Origin: JBELHO01 sp042091375
GTDB taxonomy: Bacteria > Pseudomonadota > Gammaproteobacteria > Enterobacterales > Alteromonadaceae
Direction of reading: 5' to 3'
DNA length: 64,000 bases
Assembly (NCBI GenBank): GCA_042091375.1
Contig: JBELHO010000003.1
Location: forward strand, 84,289-148,288
The first letter of the stretch is position 1; each line of letters opens with the position of its first letter. Shown here one piece after another: positions 37,137-47,273 of this stretch. The position numbers were made by a program, and so were the translations under genes. Under the pieces are notes generated by a model, which did no database searches, had not been told where the DNA came from, and saw only the letters and a program-made list of their open reading frames with translations.

Positions 37137-37890
37137 TGCGACTTCATCAACAGCAAAATTTGCTTTAAATAACCAAGCTGCTGATTTATTGTCAGATACT
37201 TATCTGCAACAGAGCAATGAAGTATTAGAGCAACAAACAGCGACTCAACGCGTTGCATGGGCGATGCAACATTTGCCCGGTAAATTTGTTTTATCGTCAA
37301 GTTTTGGTATTCAATCGGCGGTAATGTTGCACATGCTGACCCAAGTTGATGCCAATATGCCGATAATTCTCACCGATACTGGCTATTTATTTCCCGAAAC
37401 GTATCAATTTATTGACCAGCTCACCGAGCGTTTATCACTTAACTTACACGTTTATAGTGCTGAGCAAAGTGCTGCTTGGCAGCAAGCTAAGTATGGACGG
37501 GAATGGGCAAGTGATGACACTGCATTAAAAGCCTATAATCGCCGCAATAAAATTGAACCACTTGAACAAGGCTTGAATCGTCTCGACGCCGGCACGTGGT
37601 TTTCTGGGGTGCGCCGTCAACAGTCAGACTATCGCCGCTCTTTACCTGTGGTAAGTATTTTACGAGGGCGTTGCAAAGTACATCCGATCATCGATTGGAG
37701 TAATAAAGATATTCATCAATATTTAACGCAACACAAATTGCCTTATCACCCATTGTGGGAAAAAGGCTATGTCTCGGTTGGTGATGTGCACAGCACTCAA
37801 CCTTTAACTATTGGTATGACTGAAAGTGATACAAGGTTTATTGGTCGACAAAGAGAATGTGGTTTGCATACAGATGGCGACGGCATTTAA
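37129..37890 (+). CDS. cysH: PAPS reductase CysH
   Basis: 253 residues: nucleotide-binding SSSFGIQSAVMLHM, the TGYLFPETY segment, WFSGVRRQQSDYR and the C-terminal catalytic ECGLH (Cys244). It lacks the extra cysteine pairs of the iron-sulfur APS reductases, so PAPS is the expected substrate. It makes sulfite for CysJI and leaves PAP, the substrate of CysQ at 17.5 kb. cysDNC are not in the window. Confidence 0.96.
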   Translation: MTDATSSTAKFALNNQAADLLSDTYLQQSNEVLEQQTATQRVAWAMQHLPGKFVLSSSFGIQSAVMLHMLTQVDANMPIILTDTGYLFPETYQFIDQLTERLSLNLHVYSAEQSAAWQQAKYGREWASDDTALKAYNRRNKIEPLEQGLNRLDAGTWFSGVRRQQSDYRRSLPVVSILRGRCKVHPIIDWSNKDIHQYLTQHKLPYHPLWEKGYVSVGDVHSTQPLTIGMTESDTRFIGRQRECGLHTDGDGI

Positions 37891-37937
37891 ATCAGGCAGA
37901 TAAGGTAAAAGGCTACATATATACTTAATAATTGCCA

Positions 37938-38882
37938 TTAAGCGCTATCGCTAATAGCAAATAATGGCGCTAATTTAGCTTTGATGACATTGAAATAACC
38001 CTGATCTGGATTGTCAGTTATCAATTGTGCCAATTCTGCACCGATAGGGGTAAATTTATAAAAGCACAGCACTGCTTGATTCTTTTGCGCGGTTAACTGA
38101 ATATTATTGCCATGAAAATTTAACTGTAATCGCTCGCCTTTGGCCAAGGTTGTGGTTTCAGTTTCTTGGATAAAAATTAACTGATTATCTGCCAAGGTAA
38201 GTAATTCAGCGTAGCTCAATCCAAATTGGCCAAGGTTGATGGTGATTTTCCTGTCTTTTTTAAAAAAATTAAGCAAGTTAGGTGTTTGATAGCCACCAGA
38301 AATAACTCGTATGTTATGTTTAGAGTGGTCTCTTATTGACAACGCGCAAGCTTTGGCAAAAAGCTTGGCCTCGATAATACTCATGGTATGAAAGGTTTTT
38401 AGGGACTTAAAAGAAAAACTTCCCGGTGAAGTCATTTCTCCAGCTAAAATTTTTGCCCATAAATCCTGCATGGTTTTATTACTGATATTGTTACACAGCT
38501 CAATAAAACGACAAAACCAGTCTTGATCTGCTCTATCAACTACTTGTTGATCTGAACAGTATTGCACCGAGCATTTGATAATGGCCTCTAGGTTCTGTTG
38601 TTTTCTCAGTAGATCTTTTTGGATTTTGTTTTGTGTTCTCTCTTGTAAAGGGGTTTGCTTAGTATCAGCAACTAAACCACCTGCAACATTAAATTTTGTT
38701 GCTAAACCGAGTAATTGTCGCTGTGAAGAAATAGCAGAAGTGGCTTTCTTTTTATGTGCTTCTTGAACGGCCCCCTTGACTAACGCTTGCTCATTGTCAT
38801 CAATTATGGCTAAATCATTGGTGTTGTTATCAGTTTCAGACATCTCGGCAATTACCCCGGAACCACTAAATTTATGTAACAT
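37938..38882 (-). CDS. TIGR03899 / DUF2806-like family protein
   Basis: 314 residues, soluble. The segments NLEAIIKCSVQYC, DQDWFCRFIELCNNISNKTMQDLWAKILAGEM and GSFSFKSLKTFHTMS match the TIGR03899 pattern known from Vibrio and Shewanella. Function is unknown. ATG 38882 and ATG 38843 are both possible starts. It is convergent with cysH across 47 bases and divergent from the EAL gene. Confidence 0.75.
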   Translation of the reverse strand: MLHKFSGSGVIAEMSETDNNTNDLAIIDDNEQALVKGAVQEAHKKKATSAISSQRQLLGLATKFNVAGGLVADTKQTPLQERTQNKIQKDLLRKQQNLEAIIKCSVQYCSDQQVVDRADQDWFCRFIELCNNISNKTMQDLWAKILAGEMTSPGSFSFKSLKTFHTMSIIEAKLFAKACALSIRDHSKHNIRVISGGYQTPNLLNFFKKDRKITINLGQFGLSYAELLTLADNQLIFIQETETTTLAKGERLQLNFHGNNIQLTAQKNQAVLCFYKFTPIGAELAQLITDNPDQGYFNVIKAKLAPLFAISDSA

Positions 38883-39094
38883 TACCTATAGAGTATCTAT
38901 CCGAACGGTTGATTTGTCTATGATTAAATAATATCTGCAATTGCAGAGTGATAAGTTAATTTTAGGCTAAAAGCAATTATTTGCTTAAATTTTTAAAGTT
39001 TATTGATTGTTTTGTTGAATAATCATTCTGTCAATTTTATGATGTCATTAGTAAAGTTGTTAACAATAATTTTTCATACAAGGATAATTCGACC

Positions 39095-39126
39095 TAACCA
39101 TTGGTTATTTTTGGTTAATTTGGTTA
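39095..39126 (+). promoter_or_regulatory. TGGTTA repeat cluster with small palindrome before the REC/EAL gene
   Basis: TAACCA-T-TGGTTA (39095-39107) is a 13-base palindrome; two more TGGTTA copies follow at 39112 and 39121, spaced 10 and 9 bases, ending just before the GAGG ribosome site of the next gene. Helical phasing fits a protein-binding site or a leader structure; the binder is unknown. Confidence 0.35.
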
Positions 39127-39138
39127 TTTGAGGCTACT

Positions 39139-41364
39139 ATGCAGTTTTTAGAAGAAACCAATGATGACTTCCTCTTTATTGATGATAGTGACGAAGATGA
39201 AATAATCGATGAATCCAATGGTGATACATGGAAAGTATTGATTGTAGATGATGATCCTGAAATCCATTCAGTCACTCAATTAGCTTTATCCGATCTCATT
39301 GTGTTAGGCCGACGTTTAGAATATTTACATGCCTATTCTGGAGAGGACGCCTGTCAGTTAATAGAACAACATCGTGATATTGTGTTGGTACTACTCGACG
39401 TTGTGATGGAAACTGATGATGCCGGCTTACGGGTTGTTAAACATATCAGAGAAACCCTATCTAGAGCAGATACCCGAATCGTGTTACGCACTGGACAACC
39501 GGGGTATGCACCAGAAGAAAATGTCATTAAAGAATACGACATAAATGATTATAAAACTAAAACAGAGTTAACTCGTCGCAAATTGGTGACAACCGTATAT
39601 GCCGCCATTCGCTCATATCAACAAATAGATACGGTCAGTAAAAATCATCATGGGTTGGAAAATATTATTGCTGCCGCCGCTGAATTATTAGAGCATCACA
39701 GCGTTGATGTATACGCGCAAGGGGTGCTGAGGCAACTTAAACGGATCACCGATGCTGAATCTGGATTATTTTGTGCGCGTGGCCAAGGTATTATTGAAGA
39801 AGCAGACGACCTGAGCTTGTATGTGTTGGCACAAAACAATGTGTCACCAGCGTATGTTAATCAGAAATTAGAAATAACCAACAACAGTCAAACAAATGAA
39901 CAAATTACCAGTTGTTTTCAACAAAAATCTCATCAGTTTTCAGCGACACATGCCAACCTCTATATAGCCAGCGATGGGTATAGAGCTGTTGTACACTTAG
40001 AGTTAAACAGACCTTTGTCAAACATTGAAGTGCAATTAATTGAAGTGTTTTTAACCAACATATCGATTGGCTATGAGAATGTTCATTTATTTCAAAAACA
40101 ACGCAATGCTGCTTATAAAGATTGGCTAACTGACTTGCCGAATCGTTTGGGTTTTGTTCATTTGTTAGATGATTTTAGCCAAAGTGACGATACTAATTTG
40201 GTGGCTTGTTTGTTGGATATTAATCAATTTAGCGACATCAATGATGGCTTAGGTCAAGACGTAGGCAATCAGTTGTTAATGGCGGTTGCCGAACGCTTGA
40301 AAAACCTTGGTGAAAGCTGCGGATTGGCTCGTGTTGCTGCTGATGTTTTCGGTGTTGTAGGACCTGCCGAACAGGTAAATCAACAGGTGCTATCGGAGTT
40401 TTTTTCGCAACCTTTTGCCGCCGGAGAACAACGTTTGACCATCAGGGCAAATTTTGGCTTTTGTGCCAAAGTTGACGCATCCTCTCGGGGCGTAAAGGTG
40501 ATCAATCAAATTAATATCGCTCTTAATTTAGCGAAAAAAACTAATCAAACATTTTTTGTGTATTACCAACAAAAGATGGAAGATGAGACGCTATGGCGAT
40601 TAGGTATGATCCGGCAGTTGCGAAATGACTTTGCCGATAATCGCTTGGCGCTTTGGTATCAACCTCAGTTGAATTTAACCACGGGAAAAGTGATTGGTGC
40701 TGAAGCCTTATTGAGGTGGCAAAGCCAAACTGGTGAGTTTATTACTCCATCAGTGTTTATCCCCTTAGCAGAGTATTCCGGGTTAATTATTGAAATTGGT
40801 GATTGGGTGATCAATCAAGCCTGTATGCAAATTAAAACTCTTGAAAATCATGGCTTTGAGCAAGTGGGCATTTCAGTAAATGTGTCTATGCCGCAATTTA
40901 AAAGAGATAACTTTGTCGAACGTATTATTGAAGCGATTCACAAGCACCAAATCCCGCCCAGTAAACTTGAATTAGAAATTACCGAAAATGTGGTGATGGA
41001 TGAGCCTCAGGTCGTTATTGATGCCTTAAACTCGGTGAAGAAAGAAGGCATCAGTATCGCGTTAGATGACTTCGGCACTGGCTTTTCTTCATTGAGTTAC
41101 TTGCAACAATTACCGCTAGATCGGTTGAAAGTTGATCGTTCATTTGTTGCTGATATTGCCAAACCCGGTAAATCGCTTATTGCCGACACCATCATCAGCT
41201 TAGGTAAACAAATGAATTTAAAAGTGATTGCTGAAGGTGTTGAAGATGAAGTACAACAAGCGCATTTGAAAGATCAAGGCTGTGAGGAAGTGCAAGGTTT
41301 TTATTATGCTAAAGCGATGCCAGCAGAAGAATTTCTACAATTTTTAAAAAATAATCAGGCATAG
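39139..41364 (+). CDS. Response regulator with DUF3369, degenerate GGDEF and EAL domains (c-di-GMP phosphodiesterase)
   Basis: 741 residues. REC domain (about 32-160) with phospho-acceptor Asp87 (LLDVVME); DUF3369 (about 170-325); a GGDEF domain whose signature is RVAADVF at 398-404, so diguanylate cyclase activity is not expected; EAL domain (about 490-738) with E522-A-L (GAEALLRW), NVSMPQF, ELEITENVV, ALDDFGTGFSS, LKVDRSF and VIAEGVED, all needed residues present. Predicted c-di-GMP phosphodiesterase in the cytoplasm, controlled by a histidine kinase. The hybrid kinase 1.5 kb downstream is a possible but unproven partner. Confidence 0.93.
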   Translation: MQFLEETNDDFLFIDDSDEDEIIDESNGDTWKVLIVDDDPEIHSVTQLALSDLIVLGRRLEYLHAYSGEDACQLIEQHRDIVLVLLDVVMETDDAGLRVVKHIRETLSRADTRIVLRTGQPGYAPEENVIKEYDINDYKTKTELTRRKLVTTVYAAIRSYQQIDTVSKNHHGLENIIAAAAELLEHHSVDVYAQGVLRQLKRITDAESGLFCARGQGIIEEADDLSLYVLAQNNVSPAYVNQKLEITNNSQTNEQITSCFQQKSHQFSATHANLYIASDGYRAVVHLELNRPLSNIEVQLIEVFLTNISIGYENVHLFQKQRNAAYKDWLTDLPNRLGFVHLLDDFSQSDDTNLVACLLDINQFSDINDGLGQDVGNQLLMAVAERLKNLGESCGLARVAADVFGVVGPAEQVNQQVLSEFFSQPFAAGEQRLTIRANFGFCAKVDASSRGVKVINQINIALNLAKKTNQTFFVYYQQKMEDETLWRLGMIRQLRNDFADNRLALWYQPQLNLTTGKVIGAEALLRWQSQTGEFITPSVFIPLAEYSGLIIEIGDWVINQACMQIKTLENHGFEQVGISVNVSMPQFKRDNFVERIIEAIHKHQIPPSKLELEITENVVMDEPQVVIDALNSVKKEGISIALDDFGTGFSSLSYLQQLPLDRLKVDRSFVADIAKPGKSLIADTIISLGKQMNLKVIAEGVEDEVQQAHLKDQGCEEVQGFYYAKAMPAEEFLQFLKNNQA

Positions 41365-41386
41365 CATATCATTTTGGCAAAAATAT

Positions 41387-42580
41387 TTAGCGCTCGTGCA
41401 GCGCTAATTCAACGCCTTTACTCGGATTAACTGGTACTAACAGAGCTAAAATTAAAGAGCAGCCTGCAAAACCAGCACCTATATAAAATACCGTGGCATT
41501 ATCGTGCACCCATATCATTCCCAAGATAACAGGAATGATCACTGCGGCAATATGATTAATAGAAAAGCTTACTCCAGCACTTGCGGCAATATCTTCAGGG
41601 CTGGCGATTTTTTGAAAGTAGGTTTTGATCGCTATGGCTAATGCGAAAAATAGATGGTCAATAATATACAATCCAGCGGCAATTATTGGGTTGTCGACCA
41701 TACCGTAAGCAATAAACACTATGATCAGACCAATGTATTCAAACTTTAGTACTTTGCGTTCGCCAATAATGCCAATTAACCGACCGATTTTAGCGGCAAA
41801 TAACCAATTAAACAGATAATTTAGCAGAAACAATAAACTAATATCAGCAACACTGTATTTAAATTTTTCTACCATCAAAAATCCGGCAAAAACTACAAAT
41901 ATTTGCCGTCGTGCCCCACTAAAAAAAGTCAATGCATAAAATAACCAGTATCTCTTTTTCAACACCAATTTCTTTTTCTGTTCGGTGCCAACAGGAAATT
42001 GTTTAAAGCTGAGTGCCAAGACGATTGTCAACAGTAGGCCCAAACCACCAAAAAGTGTATAAGTCGCCTGATAACTCCAAGTATAGTGCTCCATTAACAG
42101 CCAAATACTAGCGAATGCAAGCAATGAGGCGGCTGATTTTACCGATAAAAGTTGTCCCATAAAGTGTGCTGTTTGTTGCTTGTTGATCCACTGCAGAGTC
42201 AGCGACTGATTCACCGTTTCGAAATAATGAAAACCAACAGACATCAGCATGGTGGTAATATACAAGCCTAAAACACTAGGAAAGTAACCTGTTAAAACAA
42301 CCCCTACAGCGGTTAATGCCAGTGAAGCAATGGCAAGTTTTTGCTCCTTGATAAATATCAACAGGTATATCACCGTAAAGGCGAGGAACCCGGGCACTTC
42401 ACGCAAACTTTGCAGCACGCCAATTTCAACACCAGTGAAGTTAGCTTTTTCGACAACAAAATTATTTAACAACGCCATCCATACAGAAAAAATAAGTGGC
42501 ATGACAAATGCCATGACTAATAAAAGATTTTCAGGCTTATTGAGACGGTGGCTAAATAACATTGCGGTTCCATAACACAT
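41387..42580 (-). CDS. MFS transporter
   Basis: 397 residues with about 12 hydrophobic helices and a short basic loop in the middle (GTEQKKKLVLKKRYW), typical MFS architecture. The conserved loop motif after helix 2 is weak. Substrate unknown. ATG 42580 or ATG 42562 could be the start. It is convergent with the REC/EAL gene and divergent from the hybrid kinase. Confidence 0.82.
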   Translation of the reverse strand: MCYGTAMLFSHRLNKPENLLLVMAFVMPLIFSVWMALLNNFVVEKANFTGVEIGVLQSLREVPGFLAFTVIYLLIFIKEQKLAIASLALTAVGVVLTGYFPSVLGLYITTMLMSVGFHYFETVNQSLTLQWINKQQTAHFMGQLLSVKSAASLLAFASIWLLMEHYTWSYQATYTLFGGLGLLLTIVLALSFKQFPVGTEQKKKLVLKKRYWLFYALTFFSGARRQIFVVFAGFLMVEKFKYSVADISLLFLLNYLFNWLFAAKIGRLIGIIGERKVLKFEYIGLIIVFIAYGMVDNPIIAAGLYIIDHLFFALAIAIKTYFQKIASPEDIAASAGVSFSINHIAAVIIPVILGMIWVHDNATVFYIGAGFAGCSLILALLVPVNPSKGVELALHER

Positions 42581-42863
42581 GTTGAGGACTATCGTTATTG
42601 TAATCGATATTCAACTAAAGGGAGAGCATTATGCGCAAAGTATTCACTGACGCGCAGTGTGCTTAATTGAAATCAATATAGTTTATTGTTTATTTCATCT
42701 TATATTCCCCTTAATCATCAAGCGATTATATTTTATATCGACTGTATCCTAGGGGAGATGATGCTATAGTATAGTTATGAATTTTGTATTATTTCTTGAT
42801 TTTTTATGGGTGCTATTATGCCTTTAACTACATTAGGGTATTCACCTATGAGCACAAGTACAC

Positions 42864-45800
42864 ATGTTGATAAAAAAGGCCAATAATAAACAGCTGGTAA
42901 CGCGTTACAATCTATCTATTGTGGTAATATTTGTTGGTATTATCTTAGTTGCTTTGGTTGTTGCGCTGGTGCTATACGATAAAAACTTAGCCGAGCTTGA
43001 AGACAACAATTATCAACAACTAGTACAACAAGCCAATAAAATTGATGTTCAACTTTTACAGTCAATGCAAGGGGTTACCTCACTGCGGGATTTTGCTGAC
43101 TACTATCTAAATTATGCCTCAGAGCTGAAAGTTTTGTCGCCCAAACTGGTGCAAAACGGTGAAAAATTCCATCTGCAAAAATCAGCACAAAACCTCGTTG
43201 CACGCAGTCCACACCTCAGCGCAAACATCACCGGTATCGGCGATATTTCAACAATGAGTGCTAGCTTAAATAAAGAATTATCTATGGCCATTGGCTTGAC
43301 CCCAGCACTGATAACAGCCAAAAACTCTAGCCAAGTGACTGATTGGTTTTACTACATTTCTCTTAACAGGTTTGTCAGCTTGTATCCTTGGATAGGACAC
43401 CGAAACTGGCAGTATCTTGATCTCGTGCTCAATAATCCATTTATCATAGGCATTATTGATAGTTCTGATCACGGTGACTCTTTTTTTTGGTCTATACCTT
43501 ACTTCGAGACGGCAGGGGAAGATTTAATTACTCAGGTGGCTAAAAAAGTCATGAGCAAGGGAAAAATGCTCGGTGCTGTAGTCGCTAATATAAACCTTGC
43601 TAGGTTACACAATAGTTTGAGTACAGTCACCGAAGTTGATCAAGGTTATTTTTTAATTGACAGTAAAGACAGGTTATACATTCACAAGGACATAAGCAGC
43701 GAGACAATTAAAACAAATATGTTTTGGCAACAAATAGCGCCTGAGGGATTACAGCATTTAACTTACCAAACCTTGCAGAAACAAAACAATACCCTCAATG
43801 TCAATGGCTGGACATTACAAAAACACCCATTGTCGGTCAACAACTGGCTGTTAATAAAGTATCAAGCGTCTAGTGATTTTTCTAACCAAGTGTATCAGCG
43901 CTACTTTGAGTTGTTTTTAATCGTATTTGTAAACGCATTGACCTTACTTATTATTATTTATTTCGTCACGCGCAACACCTTTATCAGACCGACTCAGGAG
44001 TTTATCAGCCACATTGAAAACAGCGCTAGAGGTGATCATGGCATGGTCACCCCACCTCAAGGTTGGCAGCATTGGTTTCATATTGTCGAAGATATCTTTA
44101 GTCAAAACAGAAGTTTTTTTCAGCAACTCAAAGATCAAAATATGGTGTTAGATGCGCGAGTAAATGAAAAAACCTTAGCCTTGTCATTAAAAAGCATACA
44201 GCATCAACACGATTATGCGATTTTGCGATCAGTGATGAATGCTATCCCTGACTTTTTGATTTTTAATGATCAGCATGGAAAATTAATCGGTTGTAATTTA
44301 GCGTTTGAAAAACTAGTTGGTCAGCAAGAAATGGCTATGTTTGGCAGTTTTGCTGGTGAGTTTTTAAATAATGAATTAGGTCAAGCGTTATTGAATCTCA
44401 GTCAAAAGCACACAGTAAAGTCTGCCACACATGGGGTCTGTCAAGTTATTCACACAGTCAGCAATACCTATGAATTATTTAGCACTAATTTCATTAATCA
44501 TGAGCAACAGATCTTAGGTACCATTGATTTTATTCGCGATGTGACTCAACAATATGCTGATAATGCTGCGCTTGCCGCGGCTGCAGATCAAGCTGAAAGC
44601 GCCAGTCAGGCAAAAAGTCAATTTCTAGCCAATATGAGTCATGAAATTAGAACACCAATAAATGCTATTCAAGGTATGTATCAATTACTTGAAAAAAGTG
44701 AGTTATCCAATCAACAACGCAGCCATTTAGACAATGCCCAGTTAGCCTCAGTAAGCTTATTGCACTTGGTTGATGAATTACTTGATTTATCAAAAATTGA
44801 AGCAGGTAAGCTGTCGATATTTAAAGAGCAATGTAGCTTAGATCAAATAGTCAAGCAAGCAGCTAAGCTCAACATTGCTGCTGCGCATCAAAAAGGTTTA
44901 GAGTTTAAGATACACATAGATCACGATGTATCAGAATTTATTGTTAGTGACAAAATTCGGTTGATGCAAGTACTTACTAACTTGTTAAACAATGCGGTTA
45001 AATTTACTGAACAAGGTGAAATTAACTTAATGATCATGCTAAGTGAGAGTGATAATCAACACGCAGATAGATCACTACAGTCGGTACTCTTTGTTGTCAA
45101 AGACACAGGCATTGGTATAGCAAAAGATAAACAAGAGTATTTATTTGACGTGTTCGTGCAGGCCGATGAATCAATGACCCGTTCTTATGGGGGATCAGGC
45201 TTGGGTTTATCTATTTGCCAAAAAATAATCCGTTTATTAGGCGGTGAAATCATTTTACAGAGCGAGAAAAATCAAGGCTGTACTTTTAGCTTTGAATTAA
45301 CATTTGAGCTTGCAACCAAAACTAATCCTCCCCTTGCTCAAGATAATAAAATAATAAGGTTTTGCTCTGTTAATAACTCATTACCTAGCGAATTATCAAA
45401 AGAAATTAAAGCATTTGGCTATGATTATCTAAATTTGACTGATAATAACCCCGTGCTCCCAAATGAGCTATATCACAAAACATTAATGTTGATTGAGGTT
45501 GAGCAATTAAATCAAGAATTTTTTAGTTCACTACAGGAGCGTTTTACGCAATGCAGCCCGGTAAGTGCAGCAGCTAATTATCTGGTTATTTATCAGAAAA
45601 ATCTATTGAATAAACAGGCTAAAAATATTCAACTGTTAGACAACCAAGATATCCCCTATGTTATTTTTGAACCACCTTATTATCGTCACAGTGTTACCGA
45701 ACTATTATCAAGGTGTGATGATCGCCAGTTGTGCTGGTTTGGCACTGAACCAAACCAAGGTATTGACAAACCACAAATCGATCGCAGTGAAGAGAAAAAC

Positions 45801-46184
45801 TTGTCAGGTGTGCGTATTCTCTTAGTTGAAGATAATTTAGTTAACCAACTTGTTGCTAAGGAACTACTATTGGCGTTAAAGGCTGAAGTGGTTATTTCTG
45901 AAAATGGTCAACAAGCCCTCGATGTCTTGAAGGATGAGGTTTTTGATGTGGTTTTAATGGACATTCAAATGCCTGTCATGGATGGACTTTCTGCGGCTAA
46001 AAAGCTCAGGTCTGATTATCGCTATGATACCTTACCAATTATTGCCATGACTGCGCACGCCCGAGAAGAAGACAAGGAAAACAGTGCGGCGGTTGGTATG
46101 AATTTACATATCGCTAAACCAGTGCAATCTGAAGTGTTATTAAATAGTATTCTCAAAGTCGTCAACAAGGACATTAGAAAGTAA
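42864..46184 (+). CDS. Hybrid sensor histidine kinase/response regulator
   Basis: 1106 residues: membrane helix about 18-38, large periplasmic sensor (about 40-350, likely Cache-type), second helix about 351-372, linker, PAS-like domain (about 450-560), HisKA with His593 in FLANMSHEIRTPINAI, HATPase (about 700-815, DTGIGIAKDKQ, GGSGLGLSICQKI), a degenerate receiver-like stretch, and a C-terminal receiver with Asp1033 (VVLMDIQMPVMDG). No Hpt domain is seen, so a separate phosphotransfer protein is needed. The ATG has no good ribosome site and a 26-codon frame overlaps it. The stop overlaps the convergent gene by 11 bases. Confidence 0.93.
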   Translation: MLIKKANNKQLVTRYNLSIVVIFVGIILVALVVALVLYDKNLAELEDNNYQQLVQQANKIDVQLLQSMQGVTSLRDFADYYLNYASELKVLSPKLVQNGEKFHLQKSAQNLVARSPHLSANITGIGDISTMSASLNKELSMAIGLTPALITAKNSSQVTDWFYYISLNRFVSLYPWIGHRNWQYLDLVLNNPFIIGIIDSSDHGDSFFWSIPYFETAGEDLITQVAKKVMSKGKMLGAVVANINLARLHNSLSTVTEVDQGYFLIDSKDRLYIHKDISSETIKTNMFWQQIAPEGLQHLTYQTLQKQNNTLNVNGWTLQKHPLSVNNWLLIKYQASSDFSNQVYQRYFELFLIVFVNALTLLIIIYFVTRNTFIRPTQEFISHIENSARGDHGMVTPPQGWQHWFHIVEDIFSQNRSFFQQLKDQNMVLDARVNEKTLALSLKSIQHQHDYAILRSVMNAIPDFLIFNDQHGKLIGCNLAFEKLVGQQEMAMFGSFAGEFLNNELGQALLNLSQKHTVKSATHGVCQVIHTVSNTYELFSTNFINHEQQILGTIDFIRDVTQQYADNAALAAAADQAESASQAKSQFLANMSHEIRTPINAIQGMYQLLEKSELSNQQRSHLDNAQLASVSLLHLVDELLDLSKIEAGKLSIFKEQCSLDQIVKQAAKLNIAAAHQKGLEFKIHIDHDVSEFIVSDKIRLMQVLTNLLNNAVKFTEQGEINLMIMLSESDNQHADRSLQSVLFVVKDTGIGIAKDKQEYLFDVFVQADESMTRSYGGSGLGLSICQKIIRLLGGEIILQSEKNQGCTFSFELTFELATKTNPPLAQDNKIIRFCSVNNSLPSELSKEIKAFGYDYLNLTDNNPVLPNELYHKTLMLIEVEQLNQEFFSSLQERFTQCSPVSAAANYLVIYQKNLLNKQAKNIQLLDNQDIPYVIFEPPYYRHSVTELLSRCDDRQLCWFGTEPNQGIDKPQIDRSEEKNLSGVRILLVEDNLVNQLVAKELLLALKAEVVISENGQQALDVLKDEVFDVVLMDIQMPVMDGLSAAKKLRSDYRYDTLPIIAMTAHAREEDKENSAAVGMNLHIAKPVQSEVLLNSILKVVNKDIRK

Positions 46185-47103
46185 GTTGCGAGGGTAATTT
46201 TTCTACCGAGTAATGACCAGCTAAAATGGCTTGCTTTGAATCAGTGGTTAACTTTCCCAAGGGCAATGGAGCAGCTGATTTCGCCTCTGCGACTACATAA
46301 CTAACGCCTTGAAATTGAATCGTTATATCCTCTTTTTGCGGGGCAATATTTATGCCCATTAAGGCGTGTTTGTCGATAAAAATTAACGAGATATTGATAC
46401 GCGGCATTAATGTCCTTAACAGCGAGGCTGCTAAAGTAATTTTGCTGTCACAATCGCCCTCATTTTGCCAGAGAAGTTTTAATGGTGGCGCAAAGCTGCC
46501 GCCGGGTGAAGTGCTACGAGAGGCTAATTTGGTATCGGGAATACTTTGAATGAAGCTCAAAATATAATTAGTGACTTTTCTAATATTTTTACTCGATGCT
46601 TGTTCTAATATTATCGGCTTTAGTGAGCTCAAGTCAGATACTGACTCTATAGCAATACGGCTGTGATTGGGTTTAATGACTTTGCTATTGTGGTGTGTGA
46701 TGTACTCGTGGTAATAAGCAGACGACAAGTATTCTAATTGAAATTGTCTGGTTAATTTATTCACGTTATTTGCGTTAGCATATCGATTTAATTGCCCTTT
46801 AATATCAGTTTCTGGATTGCTGGCAAAATGTTTTTGCAGGGCATTATCAACACTGTCTTTTAGGTGATTATTGTTGTGTTTTCTGAAGTTGCGATAGCGA
46901 TCAAAAATAGCCTGTTGTGGCAGTTGAAAAACTAAAGAATGCTGTTCTTTAGAGGCGTTTTGCCACTGATAACCAAACTGATAATTAACCGTTACACCTT
47001 GCTCGACTAGGCTTTTATTGAAGCTGATCTGTTTGCCATTAGCTGCGACATTGGTCAGTAATAAAAAACCTGCCAATAGAATAAAGCGCTGAATGTTGAA
47101 CAT
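46174..47103 (-). CDS. Secreted protein of unknown family, possible transglutaminase-like fold
   Basis: 309 residues from ATG 47103, chosen because a signal peptide follows (RFILLAGFLLLTNVAANG); an in-frame ATG at 47163 would add 20 residues. No family recognised with certainty. The C-terminal half has EGDCDSKITLAASLLRTL and then DKHALMGINI. A Cys followed by an alanine/leucine-rich helix and a His at the start of a strand is the arrangement of transglutaminase-like cysteine enzymes. The N-terminal half is helical and charged. This assignment is inference from the motif only. Confidence 0.6.
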   Translation of the reverse strand: MFNIQRFILLAGFLLLTNVAANGKQISFNKSLVEQGVTVNYQFGYQWQNASKEQHSLVFQLPQQAIFDRYRNFRKHNNNHLKDSVDNALQKHFASNPETDIKGQLNRYANANNVNKLTRQFQLEYLSSAYYHEYITHHNSKVIKPNHSRIAIESVSDLSSLKPIILEQASSKNIRKVTNYILSFIQSIPDTKLASRSTSPGGSFAPPLKLLWQNEGDCDSKITLAASLLRTLMPRINISLIFIDKHALMGINIAPQKEDITIQFQGVSYVVAEAKSAAPLPLGKLTTDSKQAILAGHYSVEKLPSQLTF

Positions 47104-47255
47104 TATATAAATGCACCTGTGATAATTGATTAAAACACTGTAGTGAGTATTACTCATATTCAACTTTATTTAAAACATTATTATCTTCTTATACTTAGTA
47201 TTGATCACAAAATTTTTAGCATTTATTACTTTACTTTTTGCTTAAATAAGCTATA

Positions 47256-47273
47256 TTCAAACAACTGTTTGAA
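47256..47273. promoter_or_regulatory. PsrA-type operator before the acyl-CoA dehydrogenase gene
   Basis: TTCAAACAACTGTTTGAA is a perfect palindrome with 8-base arms and fits the PsrA consensus CAAAC-N2-4-GTTTG with N4. A further half-site, CGTTTGAA, follows at about 47279-47286. It overlaps a possible -10 TATATT (47252-47257) and lies 32 bases before the start codon. PsrA is a TetR-family repressor released by long-chain acyl compounds. Confidence 0.7.
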
